Assembly: GCF_005849285.1 (NCBI RefSeq)
Contig: NZ_CP040517.1
Span: 2,610,501 to 2,674,500 of the forward strand
Origin: Luteithermobacter gelatinilyticus
GTDB taxonomy: Bacteria; Pseudomonadota; Alphaproteobacteria; Sphingomonadales; Emcibacteraceae
Length of the DNA stretch: 64,000 nt
Direction: 5' to 3'
The translations under genes and the position numbers were made by a program. Positions 44,950 to 55,278 of this stretch are shown piece after piece. The notes beneath the pieces were generated by a model. The model saw nothing but the letters and a program-made list of their open reading frames with translations. It did no database searches and had not been told where the DNA came from. Every line of letters begins with the position of its first letter. The first letter of the stretch is position 1.

Positions 44950-44976
44950 TAGAGTGAATTGTGAAGAGATTGACTC
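44950..44976. repeat. Dispersed TAGAGTGAA element, copy 5 (partial)
   Basis: TAGAGTGAATTGTGAAGAGA followed by TTGACTC matches the left 27 bp of the family consensus; the right arm has diverged into a Gly/Thr-rich run. It lies between convergent genes. Confidence 0.85.
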
Positions 44977-45029
44977 TGGGTCTCTGATTGACCCTTTGAC
45001 TTTGAGGGGCTGTTTGATTCTGGGGGCCG

Positions 45030-45488
45030 TCAGACAGGTTCCGGCAGAAAATAATACATGCCGAACATAATGATATTGACGTCTTCCCCGTTTTTGGACA
45101 ACGGCAGGCCAAGGGCATAATAGTCCATGAAATTTTTCGGTGACCATTCCAGTTTCTGTCGGGAAAAATAGGGTTTTTTGTTGTCAATCAGCCACAGATA
45201 ACGGTCATGGACAGGCGCAAAATTTTTCAGGGTATCCGTATATTTTCCGGTGACATCCTCCCCCATGGCTCGGACGGTTTCGGTGCCTACCAAGCGCACC
45301 CTGAAACGGCGGGGATGTTCTTCCACGTCAATCAGCGAGATATGCGGCAGAAGATGCGGAATCTCGGCCGGGCGAATATCGGCGCGGACAGGCATCCGCC
45401 GGCCCGCACATTTCGAGCACCAGTAGTCATACAGTTCCCGTAATGGCCTGACGGGAATATCTTCGGAGTCAAAATCACTTAGAAACAT
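45030..45488 (-). CDS. PAS_5-family sensor-like protein
   Basis: A 152-residue soluble single-domain protein. The pattern LRELYDYWCSKCAGRRMPVRADIRPAEIP followed by LLPHISLIDV, RFRVRLVGTETV and GKYTDTL is that of PAS_5 (PF07310), common in several copies in alphaproteobacteria. No output domain is attached. The family is thought to sense a small ligand; the ligand and partner are unknown. Convergent with the secreted-protein gene. Confidence 0.85.
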   Translation of the reverse strand: MFLSDFDSEDIPVRPLRELYDYWCSKCAGRRMPVRADIRPAEIPHLLPHISLIDVEEHPRRFRVRLVGTETVRAMGEDVTGKYTDTLKNFAPVHDRYLWLIDNKKPYFSRQKLEWSPKNFMDYYALGLPLSKNGEDVNIIMFGMYYFLPEPV

Positions 45489-45582
45489 TCAAGTGTCCGC
45501 AACATCTCGCCCTTGTTTTTTTCACAAAATACCCAATCTTAAGTCAAAGTCTTAAATCAATATCCGCCTGCCGAAAGCGCCG

Positions 45583-45942
45583 TTATCGGGATAACATGGG
45601 CCCCAAGGGCCGCCCGCCGAAAATATGAATATGCAGATGCGGCACTTCCTGACCGGCATGGGAACCGGCATTGGCCAGAATACGGTATCCGGGCTCCACC
45701 AGCTCCAACTGTCGGGCCACTTCCCCCACGGCCCGGAAAAACCCGGTGATCAGATCAGCCGGAGCATGCGCGGTGAAATCATCCATGTTCACATACTCCC
45801 CCTTGGGGATGACCAGTACATGAACCGGCGCCTGAGGGTTGATGTCATGAAACGCCAGCGCATAATCATCCTCATAAACCTTTTTGCAGGGAATTTCGCC
45901 GCGCAGGATTTTGGCGAAAACATTATTCGGATCATAGGTCAT
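45583..45942 (-). CDS. HIT-family nucleotide hydrolase (HINT-like)
   Basis: A 119-residue protein with the histidine-triad motif HLHIHIFGG at the C-terminus. The front block DNVFAKILRGEIPCKKVYEDDYALAFHDI is that of the HINT/protein kinase C-inhibitor branch, which removes AMP from lysine or amine-linked nucleotides. The genomic position directly after hisE is common in alphaproteobacteria. The length is normal. Confidence 0.93.
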   Translation of the reverse strand: MTYDPNNVFAKILRGEIPCKKVYEDDYALAFHDINPQAPVHVLVIPKGEYVNMDDFTAHAPADLITGFFRAVGEVARQLELVEPGYRILANAGSHAGQEVPHLHIHIFGGRPLGPMLSR

Positions 45943-45983
45943 GGCAACTTCCTCATTCTGTAGACTTATTACTGGCTGTAAAC

Positions 45984-46325
45984 TTATTCACTGGCCGGCT
46001 TGGATGCCGCACGTGATTTTTTCTCCTCAATCCCGGAAAGCCCTTCCCGGCGCGCCAGTTCAGTATAAATTTGTTCCGGCCGAATATCCATATCCGCCCA
46101 CAAAACCATCAGATGAAACAAGAGATCAGCAGATTCCGCAATGACGTCCTCTTGACTGCCCCCCGTCGCGGCAAGCGCTACTTCCACGCCTTCCTCCCCC
46201 ACTTTCTGGGCAATTTTACGCCGCCCCTTGTCATACAGCCGGGCCACATAGCTGGTTTCCGGATCGGCTTCCCGGCGCGCGCGGATCACATCGGTCAGCC
46301 GTTTGAGAATATCAGAACTCGTCAT
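45984..46325 (-). CDS. hisE: Phosphoribosyl-ATP pyrophosphohydrolase
   Basis: A 113-residue enzyme of the second step of histidine synthesis. RLYDKGRRKIAQKVGEEGVEVALAA and ADLLFHLMVLWADM, with its acidic metal-binding residues, are the family signatures. GGAG precedes the ATG. It lies 20 bp after hisF. A short imperfect repeat (45959-45995) lies across the end of the gene and codes for the KPASE tail. Confidence 0.95.
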   Translation of the reverse strand: MTSSDILKRLTDVIRARREADPETSYVARLYDKGRRKIAQKVGEEGVEVALAATGGSQEDVIAESADLLFHLMVLWADMDIRPEQIYTELARREGLSGIEEKKSRAASKPASE

Positions 46326-46345
46326 GGTGGCTCCTTTGGCGATCC

Positions 46346-47104
46346 CTATAGTCTGACCGGAATACCGGCCTTGTGCATATAGTTTTTGGCATCCTGAATA
46401 CTGTATTCCCCAAAATGGAAAATCGACGCGGCCAGCACCGCAGACGCATGCCCTTCCTTCACTCCTTCCACCAGATGTTCCAGGGTACCCACACCGCCCG
46501 AGGCAATCACCGGAATGGGCACCGCATCGGCAATGGCACGGGTGAGCGAGAGATTGAACCCGCTGCGGGTACCATCTTTGTCCATGCTGGTCAGCAGAAT
46601 TTCACCCGCCCCATAGTCGGCAACTTTGCAGGCATAGTCAACCGCATCAATGCCGGTGGCTTCACGCCCGCCATGGGTGAAGATCTCGTATTTTCCGGGG
46701 CCGGTCTGTTTCGCGTCAATGGCCACCACAATGCACTGGCTGCCGAATTTTTCCGCCAATTCGCGCACCAGTTCGGGCCGTTTCACCGCCGCTGTCATAA
46801 CCGATACCTTGTCCGCACCCGCCAGCAGCAGTTTGCGCACATCTTCCTCGGTTCTTACTCCGCCCCCCACAGTCAACGGCATGAAACACTGTTCGGCCGT
46901 CTGGCGCACCACATCCAGCAAAATGCCACGATTGTCGCTGGAGGCGGTAATATCCAGAAAACACAGCTCATCGGCGCCTGCCGCATCGTAAATCTTCGCC
47001 TGTTCCACCGGATCGCCCGCATCCCTGAGGCCTACGAAATTCACCCCCTTGACCACCCGGCCGTCCTTGACGTCAAGACAGGGAATAATCCGCGCTTTCA
47101 ACAT
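46346..47104 (-). CDS. hisF: Imidazole glycerol phosphate synthase, cyclase subunit
   Basis: A 252-residue TIM barrel starting at ATG 47104 ([21 protein letters not shown]). The catalytic Asp residues are in PCLDVKDG near residue 11 and [17 protein letters not shown] (near residue 175). It condenses PRFAR with ammonia from HisH. It overlaps hisA by 1 bp (TGATG). Confidence 0.97.
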   Translation of the reverse strand: MLKARIIPCLDVKDGRVVKGVNFVGLRDAGDPVEQAKIYDAAGADELCFLDITASSDNRGILLDVVRQTAEQCFMPLTVGGGVRTEEDVRKLLLAGADKVSVMTAAVKRPELVRELAEKFGSQCIVVAIDAKQTGPGKYEIFTHGGREATGIDAVDYACKVADYGAGEILLTSMDKDGTRSGFNLSLTRAIADAVPIPVIASGGVGTLEHLVEGVKEGHASAVLAASIFHFGEYSIQDAKNYMHKAGIPVRL

Positions 47105-47844
47105 CACGCCGTCCCTTTCAGAAAGTTGAGCGCCTCGGTCATATCCAACCGGCCATCATATAGCGCCCGCCCGGAAATCACTCCTTCAATGGTGCCCCGG
47201 GCCGTCTCGGCCGCGGCCTTGAGCCGTTTCAGATCTTCCAGGGACGCCACCCCGCCTGACGCGATCACCGGGATTTCCAGCGCGTTACACAATTCTACCG
47301 TGCTCTCCACATTCACCCCCTGCATGGTGCCGTCCCGGTCAATATCCGTATAAATCAGCGCCGCCACCCCGGCATCCTCGAATTTCCGCCCCAGATCGAC
47401 AGCCGTCATTTCCGAAGTTTCGGCCCAACCTTCCACCGCCACGCGGCCCCTACGGGCGTCAATGCCCACCGCAATGCGTCCGGGCCAGTCCCGGGCGGCC
47501 TGGATGACAATGTCCGGATTTCTGAGCGCCACTGTGCCCAGAATCACACGCCGGACCCCCTTATCCAGCCATAACGCAATGGTTTCCAGATCTCGGATGC
47601 CCCCGCCAAGCTGCACCGGAACATCCACCGCCGCCAGAATGGCCGTTACCGCCGCCGCATTGACCGGCTTTCCTGCAAAAGCCCCGTTGAGATCCACAAG
47701 ATGCAGCCATTCACATCCGGCCGCAACAAACTGGCGGGCCTGATCTGCCGGATCAAGGTTAAACACCGTAGCCTGGTCCATTTCGCCTTTGTACAGACGG
47801 ACACAGGCCCCGTCTTTCAGATCAATTGCGGGAAACAGCTTCAT
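47104..47844 (-). CDS. hisA: ProFAR isomerase
   Basis: A 246-residue TIM barrel. [20 protein letters not shown] at the start holds the first catalytic Asp (DLKDG), and [12 protein letters not shown] the second. It isomerises ProFAR to PRFAR. Its ATG follows immediately after the GNAT stop (TAGATG), and hisF overlaps its end. Length and motifs are normal. Confidence 0.97.
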   Translation of the reverse strand: MKLFPAIDLKDGACVRLYKGEMDQATVFNLDPADQARQFVAAGCEWLHLVDLNGAFAGKPVNAAAVTAILAAVDVPVQLGGGIRDLETIALWLDKGVRRVILGTVALRNPDIVIQAARDWPGRIAVGIDARRGRVAVEGWAETSEMTAVDLGRKFEDAGVAALIYTDIDRDGTMQGVNVESTVELCNALEIPVIASGGVASLEDLKRLKAAAETARGTIEGVISGRALYDGRLDMTEALNFLKGTA

Positions 47845-48390
47845 CTAATCAAGATCCTTTGTATAAAAATAACCCGGCACAAATTTACCGTTAATCATGG
47901 CATAACGTTCCTTGGTGCCCCAGCGTTTCATGCCCAGCCATTCACAAACCGCGATGGCCGCCTGCTGATCGGCACGCATATTGACGTTCAAGGATCGGAA
48001 CCCCTGACCAATGGCATGATCTTCCACTTCTTTCAGCATCATCTTGGCCAGGTCATGCCCCCGGGCCCACGGGGCCAGGAAAAAATTCACCACCTCGGCG
48101 GCAAATGCCCCGGCTTCGTTATTGGCCGGCGGTCGCACCAACTGGCAGGCCCCGGCCACCTGCCCGTCAAGGCGGGCAATAAACAGGGTCCGGTCCGGCA
48201 TGAGCATGACCCCTTTCCAGTAATTTTCCAGGGTCTTTTGCGGCGGCTGGTGCAACCAGCCAAAACCGACGCCATCGTCAATCGCTTCCCGGGTAATGGC
48301 ACATAACTGCGATAATGTGACGTTGCCCAGTACGGATGGTATTTCCACGCCCAGCCGTGAAGAAGATTTGTAGGTATTCGTCTTGTCCAT
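47845..48390 (-). CDS. GNAT-family N-acetyltransferase in the his cluster
   Basis: A 181-residue protein with a GNAT fold. LFIARLDGQVAGACQLVRPP is the central strand pair, and VVNFFLAPWARGHDLAKMMLKEVEDHA holds the acetyl-CoA-binding loop (RGHDLA instead of the usual RGxGxG/A). SLNVNMRADQQAAIAVCEWLGM is the usual C-terminal motif. It sits between hisH and hisA, with no gap to hisA, so it is made with the histidine enzymes. The substrate is unknown; the position does not prove a histidine link. Confidence 0.88.
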   Translation of the reverse strand: MDKTNTYKSSSRLGVEIPSVLGNVTLSQLCAITREAIDDGVGFGWLHQPPQKTLENYWKGVMLMPDRTLFIARLDGQVAGACQLVRPPANNEAGAFAAEVVNFFLAPWARGHDLAKMMLKEVEDHAIGQGFRSLNVNMRADQQAAIAVCEWLGMKRWGTKERYAMINGKFVPGYFYTKDLD

Positions 48391-48446
48391 AACCTGTTTC
48401 CGGTTTTGCCCTGAGTTGCCGGCCTTTCTTCATCAGTCACCGGCGC

Positions 48447-49100
48447 CTACGGGGTCCAGTTCAGAAAATTCCGGATCAATCTTAACCCCACATTCTGGCT
48501 TTTTTCCGGATGGAACTGGGTCCCAATGATATTGTCCCGGCCGATGATGGCGGTCACCGGGTCGCCATAATCCACCGTGGCCAGCACGGCCTCTGGCTGC
48601 GCCGCCTGAAAAAAATAACTGTGGACAAAATAGGCATGATCGCCATCCTCTAGTCCCGCAAGTACCGGATGATCCGCCGCACCGGGAGCAAATGTCAGTT
48701 CATTCCACCCCATATGAGGAATCTTGAGCCCGCTCTCCGGCGGAACCCGCAGCGGTTCCACCGTACCTTTGATCCAGCCCAGCCCCGTATGATGGCCATG
48801 CTCATGCCCTTCCTCCGCCAATAGCTGCATGCCGACACAGATGCCAAGAAACGGGCGGCCCCGCCGGAGTATCACCTCTTCCAATGCCTCGCGCATGCCA
48901 GACAGCGCCGACAGCCCCCGCATACAGTCCCCATAGGCCCCAACCCCTGGCAGAATAATCCTGTCCGCCCCGCGCACATCCTCGGCCCGCGAGGTGACAA
49001 GAATCTCCATCTCCAGACCCGTTTCCCGAGCCATACACTGCGTGGCCTTTTCCGCTGAGCGCAAATTACCGGATCCGTAATCAATCAAAACTGTTTTCAT
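48447..49100 (-). CDS. hisH: Imidazole glycerol phosphate synthase, glutaminase subunit
   Basis: A 217-residue class I glutamine amidotransferase. The catalytic Cys is in [10 protein letters not shown] near residue 83, and the His-Glu pair is in QFHPEKSQ near residue 199. It supplies ammonia to HisF. ATG 49100 is preferred to GTG 49103. The gap of 56 bp to the GNAT gene is the largest within this run. Confidence 0.96.
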   Translation of the reverse strand: MKTVLIDYGSGNLRSAEKATQCMARETGLEMEILVTSRAEDVRGADRIILPGVGAYGDCMRGLSALSGMREALEEVILRRGRPFLGICVGMQLLAEEGHEHGHHTGLGWIKGTVEPLRVPPESGLKIPHMGWNELTFAPGAADHPVLAGLEDGDHAYFVHSYFFQAAQPEAVLATVDYGDPVTAIIGRDNIIGTQFHPEKSQNVGLRLIRNFLNWTP

Positions 49101-49175
49101 CACTTCGTGGTATTCCCCACAGAAACAGGTGAAATCTGTCCACCTGCCTTCTCCCGAAATTTCCTGTTAATCCTC

Positions 49176-49207
49176 ATATGGCGCCTCATCATGATATGGC
49201 GCCTCAT
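49176..49207. repeat. 14-bp tandem duplication at the DUF2628 gene end
   Basis: ATATGGCGCCTCAT occurs at 49176-49189 and 49194-49207 (period 18), ending at the first base of the DUF2628 stop codon. Confidence 0.88.
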
Positions 49208-49617
49208 TATGACGCCTCAGGCCCAAACCGGGGTATGTTGAACTGTCCCCTTTGCAGAAGTCGGTAAAACCGTTCGGCGGCCATGTCCTCATCATCACCG
49301 CCAACCACGCCCAGTTCCACATATCCCTTAAGAGACAAGGACCAGCGTTTCAAATGAAACCCTTCGAGCCCCAGAAAGATCGCCAAGGCCAGGACGATCA
49401 CATCCTGATGCTGAAATCCCGTAAACGCGCCACCACCAAAAATAATCAGCAATAAAACCGCGGCCAGACCCCACATGCGATGGTACAAGGCCCAGAACGG
49501 TCCAAACAGAAAAGCCCAGAAAGACCCTTTTTCCGGCACCAGAACCACGTCATGCGCCGATACCTCCGCCCCCCAGGGCAAGGGGCGCATATGGGCGGTA
49601 TAGGTCCTATATTCCAT
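49207..49617 (-). CDS. DUF2628 family membrane protein
   Basis: A 136-residue protein with two or three hydrophobic segments (WAFLFGPFWALYHRMWGLAAVLLLIIFGGGAF, VIVLALAIFLGLEG). The FWAFLFGPFWALYHRMW and GFHLKRWSLSLKGY motifs are those of DUF2628. It lies between hisB and hisH, where it is commonly found in alphaproteobacteria; a role in histidine synthesis has not been shown. Its start is 20 bp after the hisB stop. Confidence 0.9.
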   Translation of the reverse strand: MEYRTYTAHMRPLPWGAEVSAHDVVLVPEKGSFWAFLFGPFWALYHRMWGLAAVLLLIIFGGGAFTGFQHQDVIVLALAIFLGLEGFHLKRWSLSLKGYVELGVVGGDDEDMAAERFYRLLQRGQFNIPRFGPEAS

Positions 49618-49637
49618 TGTCCCACAGCTCCCTGGGC

Positions 49638-50249
49638 CTATCCATCAAGATCCTGCTGATCGCCCAGAACCCCTTTGGTGGACGGAATGGCATCCGCCTT
49701 GCGGGGGTCGATTTCAATCGCTTGCCTGAGCGCCCGGGCCAGGGCCTTGTAGCTGGATTCGATAATGTGGTGGTTGTTTTCCCCATACATGTTTTCCACG
49801 TGCAAGGTCAGCCCCGCGCCAAAGGCAAAGGCCCGGAACCATTCCAGGAACAACTCGGTATCCATGTCGCCCAGTTTATCACGGGTAAAATTCACTTTCC
49901 AGACGATGAAGGGCCGCCCGGACACATCCACACTGGCGCGGGTACAGGTCTCATCCATAGGAATGATGGCATTGCCGTAACGCGTAATCCCCTTAAGATC
50001 CCCCAACGCCTTGGCCACCGCCTGTCCCAGCACAATGCCCACATCTTCCGTGGTATGGTGATAGTCAATATGCAAATCTCCCTTAGCCCGGATAGTGATG
50101 TCAATCAAGCTATGACGGGAGAGCTGTTCCATCATATGATCCAGAAACCCAATACCGGTATGCACGTCATAGACTCCGGTGCCATCCAGGTTCACCGAAA
50201 CGGAAATTTCGGTTTCCTTTGTCTTGCGCTCTATGCTCGCCTGGCGCAT
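49638..50249 (-). CDS. hisB: Imidazoleglycerol-phosphate dehydratase
   Basis: A 203-residue enzyme (monofunctional form). I start it at ATG 50249, because GGAGG lies 5 bases upstream; a longer open frame to 50375 has no such site. The metal-binding repeats [34 protein letters not shown] and [18 protein letters not shown] are present. It catalyses the sixth step of histidine synthesis. It is divergent from hslV, and the 224-bp spacer should hold both promoters. Confidence 0.96.
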   Translation of the reverse strand: MRQASIERKTKETEISVSVNLDGTGVYDVHTGIGFLDHMMEQLSRHSLIDITIRAKGDLHIDYHHTTEDVGIVLGQAVAKALGDLKGITRYGNAIIPMDETCTRASVDVSGRPFIVWKVNFTRDKLGDMDTELFLEWFRAFAFGAGLTLHVENMYGENNHHIIESSYKALARALRQAIEIDPRKADAIPSTKGVLGDQQDLDG

Positions 50250-50473
50250 AGGGACCTCCGCTGTTTTTGTTGCTTGGCATTGATATAGCAGCGCTGGGTC
50301 AAAAAACCAACAAAACTTATTACAAGACGATACAGGCGTGCTGTCTAGCCCCGGCCTGTCCCGCCAATTCCCCAAAAGCTTTTGAGGCTTTTTTCTGCTG
50401 CCCCCTTGACCCTTCCGGAATAATTCCCCAAATGTGAGGTCAACGCATAACGCAACACAACAGGAACCACCTT

Positions 50474-51028
50474 ATGACCGAAACTCAAAAAGGCTGGCGC
50501 GGGACGACCATTCTGAGCGTCCGCAAGGGAAACAAAGTTGTCATTGCCGGAGACGGGCAAGTCTCTCTGGGCGACACTGTCATTAAGGCCAATGCCCGCA
50601 AGGTGCGCCCTCTGGGTGACGGCAATGTGATCGCCGGTTTTGCCGGATCAACCGCCGATGCTTTTGCCCTGTTTGAGCGGCTGGAAGAAAAGCTGGAACG
50701 TTATAGCGGGCAACTGACCCGCGCCTGTGTGGAAATGGCCAAGGACTGGCGCACGGACCGCTATCTGAGGCGGTTGGAAGCCATGATGATTGTGGTAGAC
50801 CCTGAAGTCAGCCTGGTGCTAACCGGCAATGGCGACGTCTTGGAAACGCCGGACGGCATTCTCGCCATTGGGTCGGGCGGCAATTATGCCCTGGCGGCGG
50901 CCCGGGCGCTAATGGATCAGGACCTGGATGCGGAACAGATCGCCCGCAAGGCCATGGGTATCGCCGCCGACATCTGTGTCTATACCAACGACAACCTTAT
51001 TGTGGAAGTATTGGAAGCCAAAGAATGA
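50474..51028 (+). CDS. hslV: HslV peptidase subunit of the HslUV protease
   Basis: A 184-residue proteasome-type threonine peptidase. The mature N-terminal threonine is in [23 protein letters not shown], and the lysine of KVR lies near residue 43. HslV forms two hexameric rings that degrade proteins unfolded by HslU. Its stop overlaps the hslU start by 4 bp. hslVU is usually induced by heat shock, but no sigma-32 site was clear. Confidence 0.97.
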   Translation: MTETQKGWRGTTILSVRKGNKVVIAGDGQVSLGDTVIKANARKVRPLGDGNVIAGFAGSTADAFALFERLEEKLERYSGQLTRACVEMAKDWRTDRYLRRLEAMMIVVDPEVSLVLTGNGDVLETPDGILAIGSGGNYALAAARALMDQDLDAEQIARKAMGIAADICVYTNDNLIVEVLEAKE

Positions 51029-52335
51029 CATCATTTTCCCCCCGTGAAATTGTTTCCGAACTGGACCGCTATATTATCGGCCAGAAGGACGCCAAACGCG
51101 CCGTGGCTATTGCCCTGCGCAACCGGTGGCGGCGGCAGCAACTGCCCGAAGATATGAAAGAGGAAGTTCTGCCGAAAAACATCCTGATGATTGGCCCGAC
51201 CGGGGTCGGTAAGACGGAAATTTCCCGTCGTCTCGCCAAACTGGCCAATGCCCCCTTTGTCAAGGTGGAAGCCACCAAATTCACCGAAGTGGGATATGTG
51301 GGCCGCGACGTGGAGCAGATCATTCGCGATCTGGTGGAAGTCGCCATCGGCATGGTGCGTGAGGAAAGCCGGCGCAAAGTCACGGCCAAGGCGGAAATCA
51401 GCGCCGAGGAAAGAATCCTTGATGCGCTGGTGGGCGAGACGGCCAGCCCGGAAACCCGACAAAAATTCCGCAAGATGCTGCGGGAAGGGGAACTGGACGA
51501 TAAGGAAATCGAGGTGGAAGTCAGCGACACGTCCCCTGCACAGATGCCCACTTTTGACATTCCCGGCATGCCCGGCGCCAGCATGGGCATGATCAACCTG
51601 AATGACATTATGGGCAAGGCATTTGGCCCCCGCACGGTAAAGAAAAAAATGACCGTCCGTGAAGCGGCCGAAATTCTTCTGGCGGATGAAGGCGACAAAC
51701 TTCTGGACGAAGAAGCCATTATTCGTGACGCCTTGGAACGGGTGGAGCAGAGCGGCATTGTTTTCATCGACGAGATTGACAAGATCGCCGGACGTGAAGA
51801 CCGCCGTGGCGGGGAAGTCAGCCGCGAAGGCGTGCAACGCGACCTGCTGCCGCTGATTGAAGGCAGCACCGTCGCCACCAAATACGGCCAGGTCAGAACC
51901 GATCATATCCTGTTCATCGCCTCCGGCGCGTTCAGCCTTGCCAAACCCTCGGATTTGTTGCCCGAACTTCAGGGCCGCCTGCCGATCCGGGTGGAACTGC
52001 GCGCCCTGACCGAGGAAGACTTCAAACATATCCTGCTGGAACCGGATTATAGCCTGATCAAGCAGTATACCGCGTTGCTCGGCACCGAAGGCGTCAAACT
52101 CAGCTTCACGCCGGACGGGATTGATGCTATCGCCCGGCTGTCCGCCGAAATCAACGACACGGTGGAAAATATCGGGGCGCGGCGGCTGCATACGGTGCTG
52201 GAACGTATTCTTGACGAAATCAGCTTTGAGGCCACCGATAAACCCGGCACGGAAGTTGTGGTGGATGAGGCCTATGTCACCAAACATATTGGAGATCTGG
52301 CAGATACCTCAGACCTGACCCGGTTTATCCTGTAA
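51025..52335 (+). CDS. hslU: HslU ATPase subunit of the HslUV protease
   Basis: A 436-residue AAA+ unfoldase. The Walker A GPTGVGKT lies at residues 57-64. The Walker B/catalytic block [13 protein letters not shown] comes in the middle, after the I domain with its [17 protein letters not shown]. The sensor region [20 protein letters not shown] is near the C-terminus, which ends LTRFIL, the tail that docks on HslV. It is co-translated with hslV. Confidence 0.97.
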   Translation: MTSFSPREIVSELDRYIIGQKDAKRAVAIALRNRWRRQQLPEDMKEEVLPKNILMIGPTGVGKTEISRRLAKLANAPFVKVEATKFTEVGYVGRDVEQIIRDLVEVAIGMVREESRRKVTAKAEISAEERILDALVGETASPETRQKFRKMLREGELDDKEIEVEVSDTSPAQMPTFDIPGMPGASMGMINLNDIMGKAFGPRTVKKKMTVREAAEILLADEGDKLLDEEAIIRDALERVEQSGIVFIDEIDKIAGREDRRGGEVSREGVQRDLLPLIEGSTVATKYGQVRTDHILFIASGAFSLAKPSDLLPELQGRLPIRVELRALTEEDFKHILLEPDYSLIKQYTALLGTEGVKLSFTPDGIDAIARLSAEINDTVENIGARRLHTVLERILDEISFEATDKPGTEVVVDEAYVTKHIGDLADTSDLTRFIL

Positions 52336-52741
52336 AGGGCCGCGTCCCAGAACCGGAAAAATGGGTTGCCACAGCCTTCCCAATATATATGGCCAAAATA
52401 TATAACGGGCCAAAAATATATGGTGGTGCGGGCGATGAGGCTGTTTTCCGTCCTTGCCGCTTCTCCTTCGTCCTTGCCGCGAAGGCGGTAATCCAGTCCG
52501 TAAATAAAGACATCTGCCCGGTTTCCGGGAGGGGTTTTTGAAAGAACTCTGGGCTCCCGCCTACGCGGGAGCGACGGAAGAAAAAAACGGAAACAGCGCC
52601 ATCCATACTCACAGCGCCATGATTCATGTGGATCTCCGCATTCCTTCCACGGGCGCGCAATGACCATATTCCCAAACAAATCCCCGCCCCGACGAACCGG
52701 AGCGGGGATATATCTTTTTACCGCAGGGAGACCTGTCCGGC
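52336..52741. other. Spacer between hslU and rpsA
   Basis: A convergent spacer of 406 bp with no gene. It contains ATATATA-rich short repeats (CCAAAATATATA near 52394-52425), a REPIN-like element (52469-52577) and a GC-rich hairpin (ATCCCCGC...GCGGGGAT at about 52678-52708). The last may end transcription from either side. Confidence 0.7.
52469..52577. mobile_element. REPIN-like element of the CGGTAATCCAG/CTGGGCTCCCGC type
   Basis: Two inverted REP-like ends flank a core of about 50 bp. The left end carries GCCGCGAAGGCGGTAATCCAG (52475-52497). The right end carries CTGGGCTCCCGC, then GCGGGAGC (GCTCCCGC-CTAC-GCGGGAGC is a perfect 8-bp hairpin near 52553-52572). It is similar in form to the CCCGCGAAGGCGGGAATCCAG repeats found in many alphaproteobacteria. 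Confidence 0.75.
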
Positions 52742-54454
52742 TTATTTGGACTCGTCTTCCTTGCTTTCGGCCAGAGCGGCCCCCAGGATATCCCCCAGGC
52801 TCGCGCCGCTGTCGGAAGATCCGTACTGGGCCACAGCTTCTTTTTCTTCGGTGATTTCAAGCTGCTTGATGCTGAGGCCAATCTTGCGGTTCTTTTTGTC
52901 CACGGAGGTGACCATGGCATCGACCTTGTCGCCGACGGAAAAACGCTCCGGACGCTGTTCGGAACGATCCCGGCTGAGATCGGAACGACGGATAAAGGCG
53001 TCGATGGACTGCTCACCCTCGCCGATGCTGACTTCCAGGCCATTGTCGGTCACATTGGTCACCGTACAGGTCACCACACCGCCTTTTTTCAGGCCGGAAA
53101 TGCTGCTCATCGGGTCGCCACTGAGCTGTTTGATGCCCAGGCTGATACGCTCTTTTTCGGTATCAATATCCAGCACTACAGCCCGCACCACATCGCCTTT
53201 CTTGTATTCGGCAATGGCTTCCTCACCGGATTTGTTCCAGTCAAGGTCAGACATGTGCACCATGCCGTCCACATCGTTATCCAGCCCCACAAACAGACCG
53301 AATTCGGTAATATTCTTGATCTCGCCTTCGATCTCGGAGCCGATCGGGTGTGTTGCGGCAAAGCTTTCCCACGGATTGTCCATGCATTGTTTCAGACCCA
53401 GGCTGATGCGGCGTTTCTCCGGTTCGATTTCCAGAACCATGACTTCCACTTCCTGGCTGGTGGACACGATTTTACCCGGATGAACGTTTTTCTTGACCCA
53501 GCTCATCTCGGACACATGGACCAGACCTTCAATGCCGTCTTCCAGCTCCACAAAGGCGCCGTAATCGGTGATGTTGGTGATCCGGCCCTTGAGCTTGGTG
53601 CCAACCGGGAATTTCTCTTCGATATTGTCCCACGGATCGGCCTGAAGCTGTTTCATGCCAAGCGAAATCCGCTGAGTTTCCGGATTGAGCCGGATAATCT
53701 GGACCTGGATGGTATCGCCGATATTAAGCACTTCGGAGGGATGGTTGATCCGCTTCCAGGAAATGTCGGTCACATGCAGTAGACCGTCAATACCGCCAAG
53801 ATCCACAAAGGCGCCGTAATCGGTGATGTTTTTCACCACACCTTCCACCTGCATGCCTTCATGCAGGCCGCTGATCAGCTCAGCCCGCTGTTCGGCGCGG
53901 GTTTCTTCAAGGATGGCCCGGCGGGAAACAACAATATTGCCCCGCTTGCGGTCCATTTTGAGGATCTGGAAGGGCTGTTCGATATTCATCAGCGGGGAAA
54001 CATCGCGGATCGGACGAATATCCACCTGGCTGCCCGGCAGGAAGGCCACGGCGCCGTTCAGGTCAACGGTAAAGCCGCCTTTCACGCGGCCAAAGATGAC
54101 CCCCTTGACGCGTTCGCCGGCCTCATAGGATTTCTCCAGCTGAACCCAAGCTTCTTCGCGGCGGGCTTTTTCACGGCTCAGGATGGCTTCGCCCTTGGCG
54201 TTCTCAACCCGCTCCACATAGACTTCCACGGTATCGCCGACTTTCAGGTCGGGCGTCTGTCCGGGTGCGGCAAATTCTTTGAGGGGAACACGGCCTTCGG
54301 CTTTCAGGCCAATATCAATTGTTGCAGCTTCTTTATCCAGTGCGATGATGGTGCCGGTCACAACCTTGCCATCAAATTTTTCTTCTGCACCCAGGGTTTC
54401 GTCAAGAAGCGCGGCGAAATCCTCGGTGGTGGGTACTGATTGTTCAGCAGTCAT
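52742..54454 (-). CDS. rpsA: 30S ribosomal protein S1
   Basis: A 570-residue RNA-binding ribosomal protein with six S1 domains, the second and later visible from the repeating pattern [42 protein letters not shown] and [21 protein letters not shown]. It brings mRNAs to the ribosome. The C-terminal 20 residues ([18 protein letters not shown]) form the usual alphaproteobacterial tail. It follows aroA-cmk at 170 bp. Confidence 0.98.
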   Translation of the reverse strand: [570 protein letters not shown]

Positions 54455-54624
54455 TAAGTATCCTTCTTTCCTTTACGTCATGTATTCCGGCCTGCCGGTT
54501 GTCTCCGACGGTCTTGGAAACCATTTTACACTAAAAACGATTCTTCCGCGGCGGTTCACACGGAAGAGGGTATTTTATCCGATGATCCAAAAAGCCTTGC
54601 GATCAGCCGTATACGGGCCGTCAA

Positions 54625-55278
54625 CTACCCACGGATCAGACTCAGAGCCTTTTCGAACACGGCCTCTATATCCGAATTTGTGGTGTCAAGCAAGTGTGCG
54701 TTTTCCGCGGGTTTCAGGGGCGCAGTGGCCCGGGTCATGTCACGTTCATCCCGCAGGCGCAACTCCTCCAGAATCCGAGCATATTGTTCCGCCGTCCCCT
54801 GTTCGCCAAAAAGCTCCAGAAACCGCCGTTTTGCGCGGGTTTCCACATCCGCCGTGATAAAAAACTTATGGGTTGCATCAGGGCAGACCACGGTGCCGAT
54901 GTCCCGGCCATCCAGCACCGCCCCCCGCTTGTTTCCCGGTGGCGTGGCCGCGAATTGCCGCTGATAGTCCAGAAGAATCCGGCGCACCTCAGGGATTGCC
55001 GCCACTTTCGAGGCTGCCGCCCCGGTCGATTCGCTTCTGAGTGCCGGATCGTCAAGATCAATTTCCGCCACATGCTCAGCGGCCCGGACGGCGTCGGCCT
55101 CATCCTCCGGATTGCCTCCGGCCCTGAGCACGCCAAGTCCCACGGCCCGATACAGCGCCCCGGTATCCAGATGGGCATAATCAAAATGGGCCGCCAGCCG
55201 CCGCGCCAACGTTCCCTTGCCAGACGCGGCCGGCCCGTCAATGGCGATAACGGTTATGGATTTGGCGGGGGCTGTCAT
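54625..55278 (-). CDS. cmk: Cytidylate kinase
   Basis: A 217-residue P-loop kinase that phosphorylates CMP and dCMP. The P-loop is [17 protein letters not shown] (residues about 13-29). [20 protein letters not shown] and [24 protein letters not shown] are family blocks. It overlaps aroA by 4 bp, and the aroA-cmk-rpsA order is typical. Confidence 0.97.
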   Translation of the reverse strand: MTAPAKSITVIAIDGPAASGKGTLARRLAAHFDYAHLDTGALYRAVGLGVLRAGGNPEDEADAVRAAEHVAEIDLDDPALRSESTGAAASKVAAIPEVRRILLDYQRQFAATPPGNKRGAVLDGRDIGTVVCPDATHKFFITADVETRAKRRFLELFGEQGTAEQYARILEELRLRDERDMTRATAPLKPAENAHLLDTTNSDIEAVFEKALSLIRG

